Source: Allosphingosinicella sp.
GTDB lineage: Bacteria; Pseudomonadota; Alphaproteobacteria; Sphingomonadales; Sphingomonadaceae
DNA: 5,434 nucleotides
Direction: 5' to 3'
Assembly (NCBI GenBank): GCA_030146745.1
Contig: JASLBD010000234.1
Coordinates: 1 to 5,434, forward strand
A program made the translations under genes and the position numbers. A model generated the notes under the pieces. It was not told where the DNA came from. It did not search any database and worked only from the letters and a program-made list of their open reading frames with translations. This document shows, piece by piece, positions 5,333 to 5,434 of the stretch. How positions within the stretch are numbered: the first letter of the stretch is position 1; every line of letters begins with the position of its first letter.

Positions 5333-5434
5333 CCCCTCTCCCGTCCTTACGGGAGAGGAGGGGCCCGCCGCGAAGCGGTGGGAGGTGAGGGTCTGTACGC
5401 CGGACTCAGCAAGACCCTCACCTCCCAAGCCTTC
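5333..5434. repeat. Second palindromic element, cut by window edge
   Basis: It begins with the hairpin CCTCTCCCGT/ACGGGAGAGG (5335-5344/5349-5358, CCTT loop). Next is CCCGCCGC-GAA-GCGGTGGG (5364-5371/5375-5382, one wobble pair). Then comes a perfect 16-base central stem TGGGAGGTGAGGGTCT/AGACCCTCACCTCCCA (5379-5394/5412-5427) with a 17-base loop. The right-hand hairpins would lie beyond 5434. The primary sequence differs from the element at 5012-5141, but the hairpin order and central loop length are the same. Confidence 0.75.

Noticed and set aside
5148..5405. An 86-codon open minus-strand frame as an intact gene ending in the GrpE-like tail.
   Set aside because: Its upstream part is translated palindromic repeat with no GrpE similarity and no convincing start.
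5012..5434. The clustered palindromes as a CRISPR array.
   Set aside because: There are no regularly spaced identical direct repeats with unique spacers; the repeats are inverted hairpins of differing sequence.

Overview
The window looks like chromosomal DNA from a high-GC alphaproteobacterium, most likely of the Sphingomonadales. The grounds are the strong G/C bias at third codon positions, the PCuAC, MscL and PqqL-like protein types, and GC-rich intergenic hairpin repeats of a style I associate with sphingomonad genomes. The genus cannot be fixed from the sequence alone.

Layout. Bases 1-372 hold the 3' end of a periplasmic copper-chaperone (PCuAC) gene. A pair of REP-like hairpins in inverted orientation (391-481) follows. 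Next come mscL (547-972), encoding the large-conductance mechanosensitive channel, and a full-length exported M16 zinc metallopeptidase of the PqqL type (1029-3842). Between 3843 and 4023 lies a repeat remnant containing a nested palindrome. Then come a two-TM bacterial PH-domain protein (4024-4527) and a small HNH nuclease-like protein (4574-5014) of visibly lower GC. The HNH stop codon coincides with the first bases of a 130-bp five-hairpin repeat (5012-5141). The final 290 bases contain no intact gene. They hold the last ~30 codons of a grpE-like gene on the minus strand, joined back-to-back to a second 5'-less coding tail on the plus strand, and then the start of a different repeat built on the same hairpin plan, cut by the window edge.

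How the parts relate. All intact genes lie on the plus strand, but they do not form an obvious pathway. Copper delivery, osmotic release, envelope proteolysis and a membrane PH protein are all envelope-related; the HNH gene looks like an accessory insertion. The left part (1-3842) reads as ordinary core genome. From about 3890 to the end the window is repeat-rich and rearranged: three palindromic elements surround the PH and HNH genes and a gene-remnant junction. I see no CRISPR array, tRNA or rRNA, and no transposase. I cannot claim a new multi-gene system; the most unusual material is the family of composite palindromes and the scar at about 5237.
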